A DNA stretch of 37,331 nucleotides from the IMG/VR virus record IMGVR_UViG_3300037993_000152, positions 1 through 37,331 of that record; one strand, written 5' to 3'. Position 1 is the stretch's first letter, and each line of letters opens with the position of its first letter. The notes beneath the pieces were generated by a model, which did not search any database, was not told the DNA's origin, and saw only the letters and a list, made by a program, of their open reading frames with translations. Shown here one piece after another: positions 6,352-13,159 of the stretch. The stretch is from a virus. The position numbers and the translations under genes are program-made.

Positions 6352-6666
6352 ATGCACACACCAGGTAAATGGGCAGCCCGGCAACAATTTCAGGCCAGAA
6401 CAGGCAGAAGTCTTGGTTGGATCATCGAGACCGAAGATGGTAGCCGGATAGGTTGGAGCGATTACGCAGATGCCACCACGAAGAAAGGTGAAGAGGCCCC
6501 TTTCGAGCAATCAGGCGAGAATGCCCGGCTGATCGCGGGGGCGCCTGATCTGCTGACCGCTCTGAAGAAGATCACCAATGACTTCAGTTGCTATTGGCCT
6601 CTGGATTATATCGAGATAGCCAGAGCCGCCATCGCCAAGGCCGAGGGGAGCGATACCAATGCGTGA
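6352..6666 (+). CDS. Ead/Ea22-like phage protein
   Basis: This 104-residue protein has the layout of a widespread phage early-gene family: HTPGKW at the N-terminus, then ENARLIAGAPDLLTALKKI in the middle, and a C-terminal helix ARAAIAKAEG. The family is common in early left operons of lambdoid and Gram-positive phages and has no known activity. GAGAGGAGAAA precedes the ATG. Its start follows repeat copy B, so its upstream region is shared with the gene at 4498, which suggests that it once followed copy A directly. Confidence 0.75.
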   Translation: MHTPGKWAARQQFQARTGRSLGWIIETEDGSRIGWSDYADATTKKGEEAPFEQSGENARLIAGAPDLLTALKKITNDFSCYWPLDYIEIARAAIAKAEGSDTNA

Positions 6667-6679
6667 AGGAGGCGATCAC

Positions 6680-6940
6680 ATGCTGAGAATTTCACTCGAA
6701 AGAGAAAAACGTGGCTGGTCGAAGACCCGGTTGGGGATCAGGGCCGATGTCAACCCTGTTTCAATCGGCCAGATCGAGCTTGGCCGGGTACCTGCCTGGC
6801 CAGCGTGGAGAAAACGGATATCACAGGCCCTGGGTGTGTCCGTGGAAGAATTATTTGATAGCGATGGCCATCCGCTTGAGATGCAAGGCGGGGTGAAAAG
6901 AATTATCAACCAGGCCGAGGGGAAGCCATGCGGCGGGTAG
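6680..6940 (+). CDS. XRE-family HTH protein
   Basis: This 86-residue DNA-binding protein has a helix-turn-helix over residues 1-60 (EREKRGWSKTRLGIRADVNPVSIGQIELGR) ending in the typical ALGVSVEELF. ATG 6680 is chosen because AAGGAGGCGATC, an extended match to the 16S 3' end, lies just upstream; an earlier in-frame start at 6659 overlaps the previous gene. It may tune early transcription. The C-terminal 25 residues overlap the start of the lysozyme-like gene by 13 bases. Confidence 0.8.
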   Translation: MLRISLEREKRGWSKTRLGIRADVNPVSIGQIELGRVPAWPAWRKRISQALGVSVEELFDSDGHPLEMQGGVKRIINQAEGKPCGG

Positions 6941-7386
6941 CCCTGGCCCTGCTCCTGCTGCTCTGTTGGCCGCACCCGCTGGCAGCCGATAATTCGCACC
7001 ACAGCATCGCCGAAGCCAACCGTGGTAGCCTGACATCCCGTGACGAGATCGACGGGCTGATAGCAGCCGAGGCCGGAGCTCATGGGATCGATCCGGCGGT
7101 GCTCCGGAGGGTGGTCCGGGTAGAGAGTAATTATCATCCTGATTGGATTGGTAGGGACAACGAAATCGGGCTAATGCAACTGAAACCGGCAACGGCAGAA
7201 GAGATGTGCCGGCGGATCGGGGTGCCGTATTCGAGGGGGATGCTATTCGAGCCGGAGGTCAACATCGAGATCGGAGCCGCGTACCTCTCCCTCTGTTTGC
7301 AGGAGGAGCACGGAAACGTGAGCAGGGGCTTGGAGAAATATAACGGCTGGGGTCCTGGATATGCAAGAAAGGTTTTAGGAGACTGA
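6928..7386 (+). CDS. Secreted lytic transglycosylase (SLT)
   Basis: An N-terminal signal peptide (MRRVALALLLLLCWPHPLAA, cleavage near residue 20) is followed by a soluble lytic transglycosylase domain. The catalytic Glu66 lies in RVESNY, followed by NEIGLMQLKPATA and the later AAYLSLCL and LEKYNGWGPGYARKV blocks. At 152 residues it is a minimal single-domain enzyme that would cleave the MurNAc-GlcNAc bond with anhydro-ring formation in the cell wall. It lies in the early operon among regulators, far from any lysis or tail module, so it is more likely a wall-remodelling function of the lysogen or early infection than the lysin. No holin is seen nearby. Confidence 0.85.
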   Translation: MRRVALALLLLLCWPHPLAADNSHHSIAEANRGSLTSRDEIDGLIAAEAGAHGIDPAVLRRVVRVESNYHPDWIGRDNEIGLMQLKPATAEEMCRRIGVPYSRGMLFEPEVNIEIGAAYLSLCLQEEHGNVSRGLEKYNGWGPGYARKVLGD

Positions 7387-7420
7387 GATTTGGCGGCCAG
7401 AGCAGAAACGGAGGAACGAT

Positions 7421-7693
7421 ATGGACAAGAAAACAATGGCAGACCTTGAAAAATGCTTCTACGACGCCAGTATTAACGAATCAGAGTATATCGGAGTCTT
7501 GATTGAAATGCAGGACTTTCCTGAACCGGAAGTGATTATCAACCCGCTAAAAAACTTTGATGCAAAAGCCGCCTACTACAAAAAGGCATACACCGATGAT
7601 CTGGTGCTGAAAACCTTTTCCGGCATCAGAATCAAAGACTTTGTACGTGGCGACAACTATGAGGAGATTGAGACCGCTTTGCTGTGTAAATAA
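7421..7693 (+). CDS. Conserved hypothetical phage protein
   Basis: This 90-residue protein has alternating short strands and helices, with ESEYIGVLIEMQDFPEPEVIINP in the centre and no cysteine motif, signal or membrane segment. GGAGG lies six bases upstream of the ATG. The sequence looks like a small phage family, but I cannot name it. It is followed by a short hairpin (7695-7714) and then the DUF4031-like gene. Confidence 0.65.
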   Translation: MDKKTMADLEKCFYDASINESEYIGVLIEMQDFPEPEVIINPLKNFDAKAAYYKKAYTDDLVLKTFSGIRIKDFVRGDNYEEIETALLCK

Positions 7694-7694
7694 C

Positions 7695-7714
7695 AACTGG
7701 CCTGGCCGCCAGTT
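7695..7714 (+). terminator. Weak hairpin AACTGGC/GCCAGTT
   Basis: A 7-bp stem with a six-base loop is followed by AATTTT. It may be a partial terminator or an mRNA processing site inside the early operon. The T-tract is short, so full termination is unlikely. Confidence 0.35.
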
Positions 7715-7732
7715 AATTTTGAAGGAGAAACC

Positions 7733-8053
7733 ATGATCTACATCGACCAGATCGGCCACATGATCAGCGATGTCTCTCTTGATGAACTGTACGCCTTCGC
7801 TCAGAAGCTGAGGCTGAAGCGCAAATGGTTCCAATCCAAGCCAGGCTATGAACATTACGATTTGACCACATCGAGCGCCAGACAGCGGGCATTGTTCGCC
7901 GGAGCCAAGAGGATCACCGCGCAGGAACTGGTGAGGATGCAGCCAGGGTATAAGGAGAAGCAGAACAGTATTTCCATCCCTGATAACAACGCCGCCTTAT
8001 ATTCAAAAACGGCGGGAGAGGGACATAAGGAGACTATAACCCGGATGCAATAA
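7733..8053 (+). CDS. DUF4031-like protein
   Basis: The first 70 residues follow the DUF4031 pattern: MIYIDQI start, a D..LDELYAFAQKL helix, LKRKWFQ, then HYDLTTSSARQRALFAGA and a final ITAQELVRM. The domain is about 80 residues, is found in phages and actinobacteria and has unknown function. The extra C-terminal 30 residues are polar and probably disordered. The ATG is preceded by GAAGGAG. Confidence 0.75.
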   Translation: MIYIDQIGHMISDVSLDELYAFAQKLRLKRKWFQSKPGYEHYDLTTSSARQRALFAGAKRITAQELVRMQPGYKEKQNSISIPDNNAALYSKTAGEGHKETITRMQ

Positions 8054-8066
8054 GGGGGAGAGCGAT

Positions 8067-8270
8067 TTGCCTGACGATGACACCACCACCGACCGCGCCC
8101 GCTTCGCCTCCTGCGCCGATGTTCGCGCCTGGTATAAATCGATGTATCGCGGCATGCCTATCTTTGAGAGCGGTGTCGAGCAGACGTGCAAGAATTACGG
8201 CATCCCCTACATCGCCAGGTACGCGGACCAGCCGGCGGTATTTCACGAATTTTGGGAGCGTGAAGCATGA
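8067..8270 (+). CDS. Hypothetical protein with TTG start
   Basis: This 67-residue acidic protein contains two cysteines (16 and 41) and several Tyr/Trp residues. TTG 8067 is supported by GGGGGAG six bases upstream and by the lack of a better start. Its TGA overlaps the next ATG (ATGA). I do not recognise the family. The last residues, WEREA, are encoded by GGGAGCGTGAAGCATGA, almost the same bases that end the next gene (GGGAGTGTGAAGCATGA), which is a sign of local duplication. Confidence 0.55.
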   Translation: MPDDDTTTDRARFASCADVRAWYKSMYRGMPIFESGVEQTCKNYGIPYIARYADQPAVFHEFWEREA

Positions 8271-8479
8271 GTCTGACCATCGTCCCTTGTACTTTATCCG
8301 AAGCAAATAGATTCATCGCTGCAGCAGGAAAAATTCAGGTGGGAGTTGGATGCGATATGATCTGCGACGGCACCTACCAGGGTTGGCCGGAGACCCCGAT
8401 CAAACGAATAGGCGACACGGTGATCGTCCATCGCGGACCAGCCAACGGTATTTGGGAGCTTTGGGAGTGTGAAGCATGA
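8267..8479 (+). CDS. Chimeric small protein, XF1762-like start
   Basis: The N-terminus MSLTIVPCTLSEANRFIAAA resembles the start of XF1762-type phage proteins, which normally continue for more than 100 residues. Here it switches after about 22 residues to KIQVGVGCDMICDG and then to WPETPIKRIGDTVIVHRGP, a stretch repeated in the gene at 9300. It ends with ELWECEA, echoing the previous gene. I infer a product of repeat-mediated recombination rather than a native protein. Start and stop overlap the neighbours by 4 bases each, so it may still be translated to couple the radical SAM gene. Confidence 0.5.
   Translation: MSLTIVPCTLSEANRFIAAAGKIQVGVGCDMICDGTYQGWPETPIKRIGDTVIVHRGPANGIWELWECEA
8384..8439 (+). 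repeat. 56-bp direct repeat, copy C
   Basis: These bases are identical to 9324-9379. The repeat encodes the same residues in both places (WPETPIKRIGDTVIVHRGP). The two copies bracket the radical SAM gene. Confidence 0.92.
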
Positions 8480-9309
8480 CAATAGCTCGGGTATTTCCTC
8501 GCAAAACTATGGCGACCCCAACCGATGATCTCTCCTTCTACGGCAAGCGGGAGAAGCCGGGCATGTTCCTGCCCGAGATTGACGCGGTGCATATATCGGT
8601 TAGCTTCACGTACGATCTGCCCCACGCAGAACAGTTGGCCGAGCAGTGGCGGCACGTTGCCCCTGTCTCAATGGGAGGGCCTGCGCTGGACGATCCCGGC
8701 GGGGAGAGCGTTCCCGGACGCTATATCAAGCCCGGTTACGTGTTCACTTCGAGAGGCTGTCCTGGGCATTGCTGGTTCTGTTCAGTCCCCAAGCGGGAAG
8801 GTGGTATCCGTGAACTGCCGATAGTTGACGGCAATAACATCCTGGACAACAACCTCCTAGCTTGCAGTCAAGGGCATATCCTGGGCGTTTTTCACATGCT
8901 CCACCAACAGAAGCACGGTCGCCCGATGTTTACCGGAGGCTTAGAAGCAGCCAGGTTGAAGCAGTGGCACATTGATTACCTGAGAGACTTACATCCGAAA
9001 GAGATGTTCTTTGCCTACGATACGCCAGACGATCTGGAGCCGTTGATCGAGGCCGGGAAGATGCTCAGACAAGCAGGGTTCACGACAGCATCTCAGTCGA
9101 TGCGCTGTTACGTCCTATGTGGGTATCCCGGTGACACGATGGATCATGCTGAGGTTAGAATGCTACAGACGATCAGGGCGGGATTTTTGCCTTTCGCCAT
9201 GCTATATCGGGATGTTACCGGGAAGAGAGATCCAAGGTGGGGTAAGTTCAATCAGTATTGGGCGCGGCCAGCCACAATAAACCTGGAGATGAAGAAGATA
9301 TGGCGATGA
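8476..9309 (+). CDS. Phage radical SAM protein
   Basis: This 277-residue protein has the cluster motif C95xxxC99xxC102 in RGCPGHCWFC, and later blocks typical of the radical SAM barrel (MFTGGLEAARL, MFFAYDTPDDLEPL, YVLCGYPGDTMDHAE). It lacks the extra cysteines of B12-binding or SPASM types. Radical SAM proteins use a [4Fe-4S] cluster to cleave S-adenosylmethionine and start radical chemistry; the substrate here is unknown. It is translated from an ATGA overlap. It lies exactly between the two 56-bp repeats, so it may be an acquired cassette. A role in modifying phage DNA, tRNA or a peptide would be speculation. Confidence 0.85.
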   Translation: MTIARVFPRKTMATPTDDLSFYGKREKPGMFLPEIDAVHISVSFTYDLPHAEQLAEQWRHVAPVSMGGPALDDPGGESVPGRYIKPGYVFTSRGCPGHCWFCSVPKREGGIRELPIVDGNNILDNNLLACSQGHILGVFHMLHQQKHGRPMFTGGLEAARLKQWHIDYLRDLHPKEMFFAYDTPDDLEPLIEAGKMLRQAGFTTASQSMRCYVLCGYPGDTMDHAEVRMLQTIRAGFLPFAMLYRDVTGKRDPRWGKFNQYWARPATINLEMKKIWR

Positions 9310-9509
9310 TCCCCTACCACAACTGGCCGGAGACCCCGATCAAACGAATAGGCGACACGGTGATCGTCCATCGCGGACCTCTGTACGTGGTGCGGCGAGG
9401 CGAGGAAGAGCGGTACTGCCATTGTGATGCGATGGCGGAGAGAATTGCGAGGGAGATGGAGATATGCTCGAGGACCGCGACTGGGAGATCAAGCAAGGCG
9501 ACGTCTTAG
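9300..9509 (+). CDS. Small protein carrying the WPETPIKR repeat
   Basis: ATG 9300 overlaps the radical SAM gene by ten bases; ATG 9306 is an alternative. The 69-residue product begins MAMIPYHNWPETPIKRIGDTVIVHRGP, shared with the gene at 8267, then has YVVRRGEEERYCHCDAMAERIAREME, a possible strand-turn-helix with one CxC. It overlaps the methyltransferase gene by 46 bases. This copy has a sensible N-terminus, so it is probably the parent of the repeat, but the function is unknown. Confidence 0.5.
   Translation: MAMIPYHNWPETPIKRIGDTVIVHRGPLYVVRRGEEERYCHCDAMAERIAREMEICSRTATGRSSKATS
9324..9379 (+). repeat. 56-bp direct repeat, copy D
   Basis: This is identical to 8384-8439. CCTACCA also precedes both copies a few bases upstream, so homology is slightly longer than the exact block. 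Confidence 0.92.
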
Positions 9510-10162
9510 ACTTGTTGCGGGAGATGCCGGATCAGTGCGTGGTCGCATCTCCGCCGTACTGGGGCCTCCGGGATTATGGGGTGCCCGGGCAGCTCGGCCT
9601 TGAAGCCACGCCGGAGGAGTATGTCGCCAGGATGGTCCAGGTGTTCCGGGAAGTCAGGCGGGTCCTTAGGGATGATGGCGTATTGTTTCTGAATCTTGGC
9701 GACTCATATTGGGGAAGTGGAGGAGCACACAAAGAGCATCATGCTAATCCTGGGCTATCTCGTTCGTCTGAGCGCGGAGGTGTTCCACGTGAAGCCTCTT
9801 ATGGCACTTCCGGCAAAGAACTTGGAGGTTATCAAGATCATGGTTACTCTTCTGAAAATCCTTGTGATGGGTGTCATGGGGAGTGCCGCCGCATATCTCG
9901 CAACGATTCCCAGCGCGTTCCCATGCAATCTGCTTTATCTTCCGAGCCCAACCGGGAGAATACGGAATCTGAGCCCGGCCATTTTCCCACATCGGATTCT
10001 TTTCTCCCGGGAGTCCACAGTTTAACGCCTATATCTCAAGAGTGGACCGATGCTTTAGAAATGGTGCGGCAAGAGTTAAATCCGGCTTATGTAGAAATGT
10101 CCAAGCGGCGGATCATCGCAGACAATCCACTTATAAACGGATATGCACAGGGGGTGTATTAG
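9464..10162 (+). pseudogene. DNA methyltransferase remnant interrupted by an HNH gene
   Basis: Residues 1-75 are the start of a beta-class N4-cytosine/N6-adenine DNA methyltransferase: GDVLDLLREMP, the catalytic S29PPY32WGLRDYG, then EEYVARMVQVFREVRRVLRDDGVLFLNLGDSYWGSG. The last 30 residues, ELNPAYVEMSKRRIIADNP, match the end of such enzymes. Between them the target-recognition region and the SAM-binding DPFxGxGT motif are absent, replaced by about 300 bases whose minus strand encodes an HNH nuclease. The reading frame stays open but the plus-strand residues across that stretch look like a shadow. I therefore call it non-functional as a methyltransferase. Full-length relatives are usually above 300 residues. 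Confidence 0.7.
9744..9992 (-). CDS. HNH endonuclease, antisense within the methyltransferase
   Basis: This 82-residue minus-strand protein is a textbook HNH: C31xxC34 in NRCEICGG, H42 and H43 in DTHHKDF, N55 in LDNLQVLC, C60xxC63, H64 and H68. GGGAG lies eleven bases upstream of its ATG. It runs against every gene around it and occupies the place where the methyltransferase lost its centre. The likely history is invasion by a free-standing homing-type HNH gene with deletion of methyltransferase sequence. Transcription would need a leftward promoter, which I do not see clearly. Confidence 0.75.
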   Translation of the reverse strand: MWENGRAQIPYSPGWARKIKQIAWERAGNRCEICGGTPHDTHHKDFQKSNHDLDNLQVLCRKCHKRLHVEHLRAQTNEIAQD

Positions 10163-10370
10163 AATCAAACTTTACATCCTCAAACCAAGTTCAACCGATC
10201 TCACCATCACCCCCTACGCCGCCAAAGATATTCAAGATGCTTTCAGGGCAGGCAGATACGTGATGGAATGCGGAGAAGTTAAAGGGTCGGATGGTCAATG
10301 GTACGTGGTGACACTGACGCTGAAAAGCAAGATGACACGGCAGGCAAGTATGTTTGAAGGGGAGGAATGA
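10143..10370 (+). CDS. Hypothetical phage protein
   Basis: This 75-residue protein has a strand-rich N-terminus (IRIKLYIL), a central helix YAAKDIQDAFRAGRYVMECGEV, and a C-terminal sheet GQWYVVTLTLKSK. ATG 10143 overlaps the end of the methyltransferase frame by 20 bases and has no clear Shine-Dalgarno, so the true start is uncertain. The family is not recognised. Confidence 0.5.
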   Translation: MHRGCIRIKLYILKPSSTDLTITPYAAKDIQDAFRAGRYVMECGEVKGSDGQWYVVTLTLKSKMTRQASMFEGEE

Positions 10371-10373
10371 ACT

Positions 10374-10646
10374 GTGAATTTTTTCTCATTAATTGCCCAG
10401 GAGGGCGAAGATGGACAAATATTTTGTACCTGCCACTTGGCAGCGGAGAATGATCAGGGTCTGGCGAAGCATCGGGAGACCTGCGGCGGTAATGTAGATG
10501 ATTGCCAGACCGAGGATCTCAAGATCATCAAGAGTGAGGATGGCCGGACGTGGAGACTTCTGTTGGTCGAGGATCTCACCGGCTGCGGGGGCTGCTGTGT
10601 CTCGTGTGGGGAAACGGGGGAGGCGAAAACGGATGCCTGGTTATAA
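10374..10646 (+). CDS. Cysteine-rich hypothetical protein
   Basis: GTG 10374 follows the previous stop by three bases, with GGGGAGGA about nine bases upstream. The 90-residue protein has nine cysteines, including FCTCH near residue 17, C37, C44, and CGGCCVSCGE near residues 71-79, so it probably binds zinc in one or two small knuckles. The pattern CxC...CGGCC...C suggests a DNA- or RNA-binding zinc finger, but no family is recognised. It overlaps the next gene by 14 bases. Confidence 0.55.
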   Translation: MNFFSLIAQEGEDGQIFCTCHLAAENDQGLAKHRETCGGNVDDCQTEDLKIIKSEDGRTWRLLLVEDLTGCGGCCVSCGETGEAKTDAWL

Positions 10647-10857
10647 CGACCCGAATGATCCCGGCAATAGTGCCGCGTTCCACACTGGTAAAATCTGCAT
10701 CGAACCCGGTTGCGATAAACCAGCAGGAACAGCCTGGTCGCCATACTGGTGCTTTGAGCACAACGTGAAGCGGATAGACCGGATAAGCAAGTCACTGAAG
10801 GACATATCGGCTCACTTTGAACAAAGGACACGCAAGGAGGCGAAAACGGATGGCTAA
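10633..10857 (+). CDS. Small zinc-knuckle-like protein
   Basis: ATG 10633 is chosen because GGGGGAGGCGAAAACGG precedes it; the upstream frame is open but lacks coding character. The 74 residues start MPGYNDPNDPGNSAAFHTG, then CIEPGCDKPAGTAWSPYWCFEHN, a C-x4-C...C-x2-H array likely to bind one zinc, and end in a basic helix. Its translation start region is nearly identical to that of the next gene (GGAGGCGAAAACGGATG), a sign of duplication or recombination between early genes. Confidence 0.6.
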   Translation: MPGYNDPNDPGNSAAFHTGKICIEPGCDKPAGTAWSPYWCFEHNVKRIDRISKSLKDISAHFEQRTRKEAKTDG

Positions 10858-11047
10858 CAGATGCCCATTCTGTGGCGAGCCGTGGAAGACGGAAACGTAC
10901 AAGAAAAAGAATACTCGATCCTACATCGTGTTTTGCGGCAATGACGAATGCCCGGTACAGCCATGCACGGATGATTGCGCTCCATCTGCTGCTTTGCGTG
11001 ATGCCGAGGTTATCGGAAAGATTGAACTGGGAGGCGATCTCCATTGA
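10850..11047 (+). CDS. Lar-like zinc-ribbon protein
   Basis: ATG 10850 follows AAGGAGGCGAAAACGG. The 65-residue product has NRCPFCGEPW, then VFCGNDECPVQPC, and a C-terminal helix with AALRDAEVIGKIE. CPFCG near the start with a second C-rich pair and a helix is the layout of Lar-type restriction-alleviation and related phage zinc ribbons, but the usual final WN is missing, so the link is tentative. It overlaps both neighbours by a few bases. Confidence 0.6.
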   Translation: MANRCPFCGEPWKTETYKKKNTRSYIVFCGNDECPVQPCTDDCAPSAALRDAEVIGKIELGGDLH

Positions 11048-11256
11048 CACCGCAGAATGCCCAACAGATAATCCACCGCCTGGCCGAGCTTGACAAAGAG
11101 GCTGAGAGATTCGTGGCCGATCCGACCTGCTTAACTAGGGAGCAAGCAGAAGCGATCTGGCACGAGCATGAAAGATTGCAGCACCAGCGCTTTGAAGCGT
11201 TGGACGTGCTATTTTTCCACCAACTAGCGGAGAGGAAAGCGGGGCGAAGGAAGTGA
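11044..11256 (+). CDS. Hypothetical helical protein, TTG start
   Basis: TTG 11044 overlaps the previous stop and has GGGAGGCGATC upstream. The 70 residues are nearly all helical (IIHRLAELDKEAERFVADP, LTREQAEAIWHEHERLQHQRFEAL), charged and without cysteine motifs. It is probably a small coiled-coil early protein. No family is recognised. Confidence 0.6.
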   Translation: MTPQNAQQIIHRLAELDKEAERFVADPTCLTREQAEAIWHEHERLQHQRFEALDVLFFHQLAERKAGRRK

Positions 11257-11819
11257 CAGCACAGGAAATTGAGGATTTGCGGGAAGTGCACGCAGAGCTA
11301 ACAAGTCTGCGTGCCCAGCGAGGATATTTCCGCCTGACGGAGTGGCAATGGAGGGTTGATGCTGTATTGGCCGCCCTGCCCGCGCTGCTAGATGCGGCAG
11401 AAGATCACGAGAAGTGGGAACATCTCCTGCGTGAACAGATGGCAGTTACTGGACAAGTCTTAGAAGAGAACACCCAGCGAATGGTAACAGAGTTGGTCCT
11501 GGCCGCCGAGAACACCCAGCTGCAGGAATCGCTTATGGCTGAGGGATTGAAGGATGCAAAGGCATTTATGGAAACCGAAACGATCAAGGCGATGCAGGGG
11601 AAGATCGAGCAGTTACGCGCCGACCTCGCTGAAACATTGTATACGTTGGAGACTACCGAGAATACCCTGCGTACCGAGATCGAGCAACTAAAATCCCTTC
11701 TGGCTGATGACCTGAAGCGCAGGAACCGGCTGGAGATCGAGTGTGCCAGGCTATTGCAGGATGTCGAACGGCTACAGGTTCGAGATTTGGATCAAGCAAC
11801 CGGTGTGGGTCTGCTATGA
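11253..11819 (+). CDS. Coiled-coil early protein
   Basis: GTG 11253 overlaps the previous TGA. This 188-residue protein is acidic and dominated by heptad-type helices from residue 45 on (QEIEDLREVHAELTSLR at the start, LRTEIEQLKSLLADDLKRR near the end). The start resembles a phage family with a DLREVHAEL...W..RVDAVLAALP...LLDAAE pattern that is common in early operons but uncharacterised. The following two genes are also coiled coils, so these may form a hetero-oligomer, which is inference. Confidence 0.65.
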   Translation: MTAQEIEDLREVHAELTSLRAQRGYFRLTEWQWRVDAVLAALPALLDAAEDHEKWEHLLREQMAVTGQVLEENTQRMVTELVLAAENTQLQESLMAEGLKDAKAFMETETIKAMQGKIEQLRADLAETLYTLETTENTLRTEIEQLKSLLADDLKRRNRLEIECARLLQDVERLQVRDLDQATGVGLL

Positions 11820-11876
11820 CCAATTCTGTAAGGCATGGGAAGTCGTGATGAAAGCTCTGGAAGGGAGCGACGAGGA

Positions 11877-12203
11877 ATGGAGAATATCCAAAATATGAAC
11901 AGCCAAGAACTGTTTAACAAAGTGGTTGAACAAGATTGTCTACTCGTAAAACTGCGCGCTGAGAATAAGCGACTACGGACTGACCAGTACCAGTTATTGC
12001 AAATACACAGCGAAGGGAAGGAACTGTATTGGAATCTGGCCGGTGCGCTGATCGAGGTGCTGGAAGAGAATAAGCGGCTACAGGAGCAGCAGAAGAAACT
12101 CCTGGAATACGCAGAACAGAAATACGCGGCATGTCTCGTGCCACGCTTCGCCAGTTGCGGGATGTGCAAAGCGATCAGAATGACCCTGAAAGGGGTGAAA
12201 TAG
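11877..12203 (+). CDS. Coiled-coil early protein
   Basis: ATG 11877 has GGGAG nine bases upstream and is preferred over the in-frame ATG at 11835, which lacks one. The 108-residue protein is a coiled coil (ELFNKVVEQDCLLVKLRAENKRLR, LEENKRLQEQQKKLLEYAEQ) with two C-terminal cysteines in CGMCKAIR. LRAENKRLR and LEENKRLQE look like one unit repeated. The TAG stop overlaps the next gene's GTG (TAGTG). Confidence 0.6.
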   Translation: MENIQNMNSQELFNKVVEQDCLLVKLRAENKRLRTDQYQLLQIHSEGKELYWNLAGALIEVLEENKRLQEQQKKLLEYAEQKYAACLVPRFASCGMCKAIRMTLKGVK

Positions 12204-12808
12204 TGGACGAACTTGTAAAGGCACTGAAAAACGAGGTCCATGATCTAGGCGATGTGATTGAGAAGCTAATCTGCCACATCTCCGATCAGGATCAGCAAAT
12301 CGGGCGTCTGGAGGGCACCGTCGAAGCGTTGCAGGGTGAGGTAGCGCTGTGGCGAGAGGGCACGCAGATCGAGAAGTTACAGGCTGAGCTAGAACAGCAA
12401 TGCCACCAATTCGCGATTTACAACGAGCAGCGGTTGTCCGCCTTGGCCGAGAATGAGCGGCTGCAGGCTGACCTCGCCGCCCAAACTCAATACGTCGAGC
12501 AGTTCAAGCAGCAGTTGATCGAGGCAGAGGCGGCTGGACTCCGTATGGGGGTGATGTTCTACTGCCAGGAATGCGATGATTTTGCTGCTTGCAAGGATTG
12601 CTACTTGGATGGCATCAAGGATACCACCGCTGGCCAGCCCATCCTCGACCGGCTGCAGGCAATGGGGGCGTTGCTAAAAAGGATTGCGAGTGAACATTGC
12701 GGCAAGGAGTGCAACCCAGAAGAACAGGGCTATCCTTGTTGCCACTTCTGCCTGCCACTGCTGGCTAAGAATGGCTTGGCGGAACTGGACAAGGGAGGCG
12801 AAGAGTAG
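12203..12808 (+). CDS. Coiled-coil protein with C-terminal cysteine cluster
   Basis: GTG 12203 is preferred: it overlaps the previous TAG and has AAAGGGG upstream, whereas the in-frame ATG at 12131 lies inside the previous gene. Of 201 residues, about 1-115 are coiled coil (ELVKALKNEV, LEGTVEALQGEV, LQADLAAQTQYVEQ). Then come FYCQECDDFAACKDCYLDG and HCGKECNPEEQGYPCCHFCLPLL, which together hold ten cysteines and probably bind two or more zinc ions. No family is recognised. A DNA-binding or scaffolding role is a guess. Confidence 0.65.
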   Translation: MDELVKALKNEVHDLGDVIEKLICHISDQDQQIGRLEGTVEALQGEVALWREGTQIEKLQAELEQQCHQFAIYNEQRLSALAENERLQADLAAQTQYVEQFKQQLIEAEAAGLRMGVMFYCQECDDFAACKDCYLDGIKDTTAGQPILDRLQAMGALLKRIASEHCGKECNPEEQGYPCCHFCLPLLAKNGLAELDKGGEE

Positions 12809-12809
12809 G

Positions 12810-12971
12810 ATGCCAACAGATCCGATGTTTTGGAGCTTCGTTGGTTTAGGATGCTTATTTGGTTTGCCATTCCTGTTAGGAGGCATAGGGATGGGAATTG
12901 CCTCCCATGGGTTCAAATTGATCGAGATTAATCATCATTATCACGGCGAGAAGAAGGACGGTGATAAGTGA
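12810..12971 (+). CDS. Small membrane protein, 53 residues
   Basis: ATG 12810 comes one base after the previous stop, with GGGAGGCGA upstream. One long hydrophobic segment (MFWSFVGLGCLFGLPFLLGGIGMGIA) is followed by a His- and Lys-rich tail, so a single-pass inner-membrane peptide is likely. It does not have the charge pattern or position of a typical holin. Function unknown. Confidence 0.6.
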   Translation: MPTDPMFWSFVGLGCLFGLPFLLGGIGMGIASHGFKLIEINHHYHGEKKDGDK

Positions 12972-13159
12972 TGGACTACAGCCTAAATCACCCGAACTCA
13001 GAAGCAAGATTCTGGTGCGAGTATTGCCAGCGGGGAGATTTCTCTGGTATGCACATAGGCCCGATAAGATATTGGCTATGTGGGAAATGCCCATGGCCTC
13101 CTGCTACCTGGTTTCCGGTGCTACCGTGGCCACTGCGGATACTGGAGGCGATCACCTGA
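12971..13159 (+). CDS. Small zinc-binding-like protein
   Basis: ATG 12971 overlaps the previous TGA (TGATG). The 62 residues contain WCEYCQRGDF and LCGKCPWPP, two CxxC pairs 20 residues apart that look like a zinc ribbon, followed by a Pro/Trp-rich hydrophobic end. No family is recognised. Confidence 0.5.
   Translation: MDYSLNHPNSEARFWCEYCQRGDFSGMHIGPIRYWLCGKCPWPPATWFPVLPWPLRILEAIT

Noticed and set aside
11831-11900. Short leader peptides before the coiled-coil gene at 11877
   Set aside because: Two frames of 10-17 codons exist but have no ribosome binding sites and no regulatory codon pattern.
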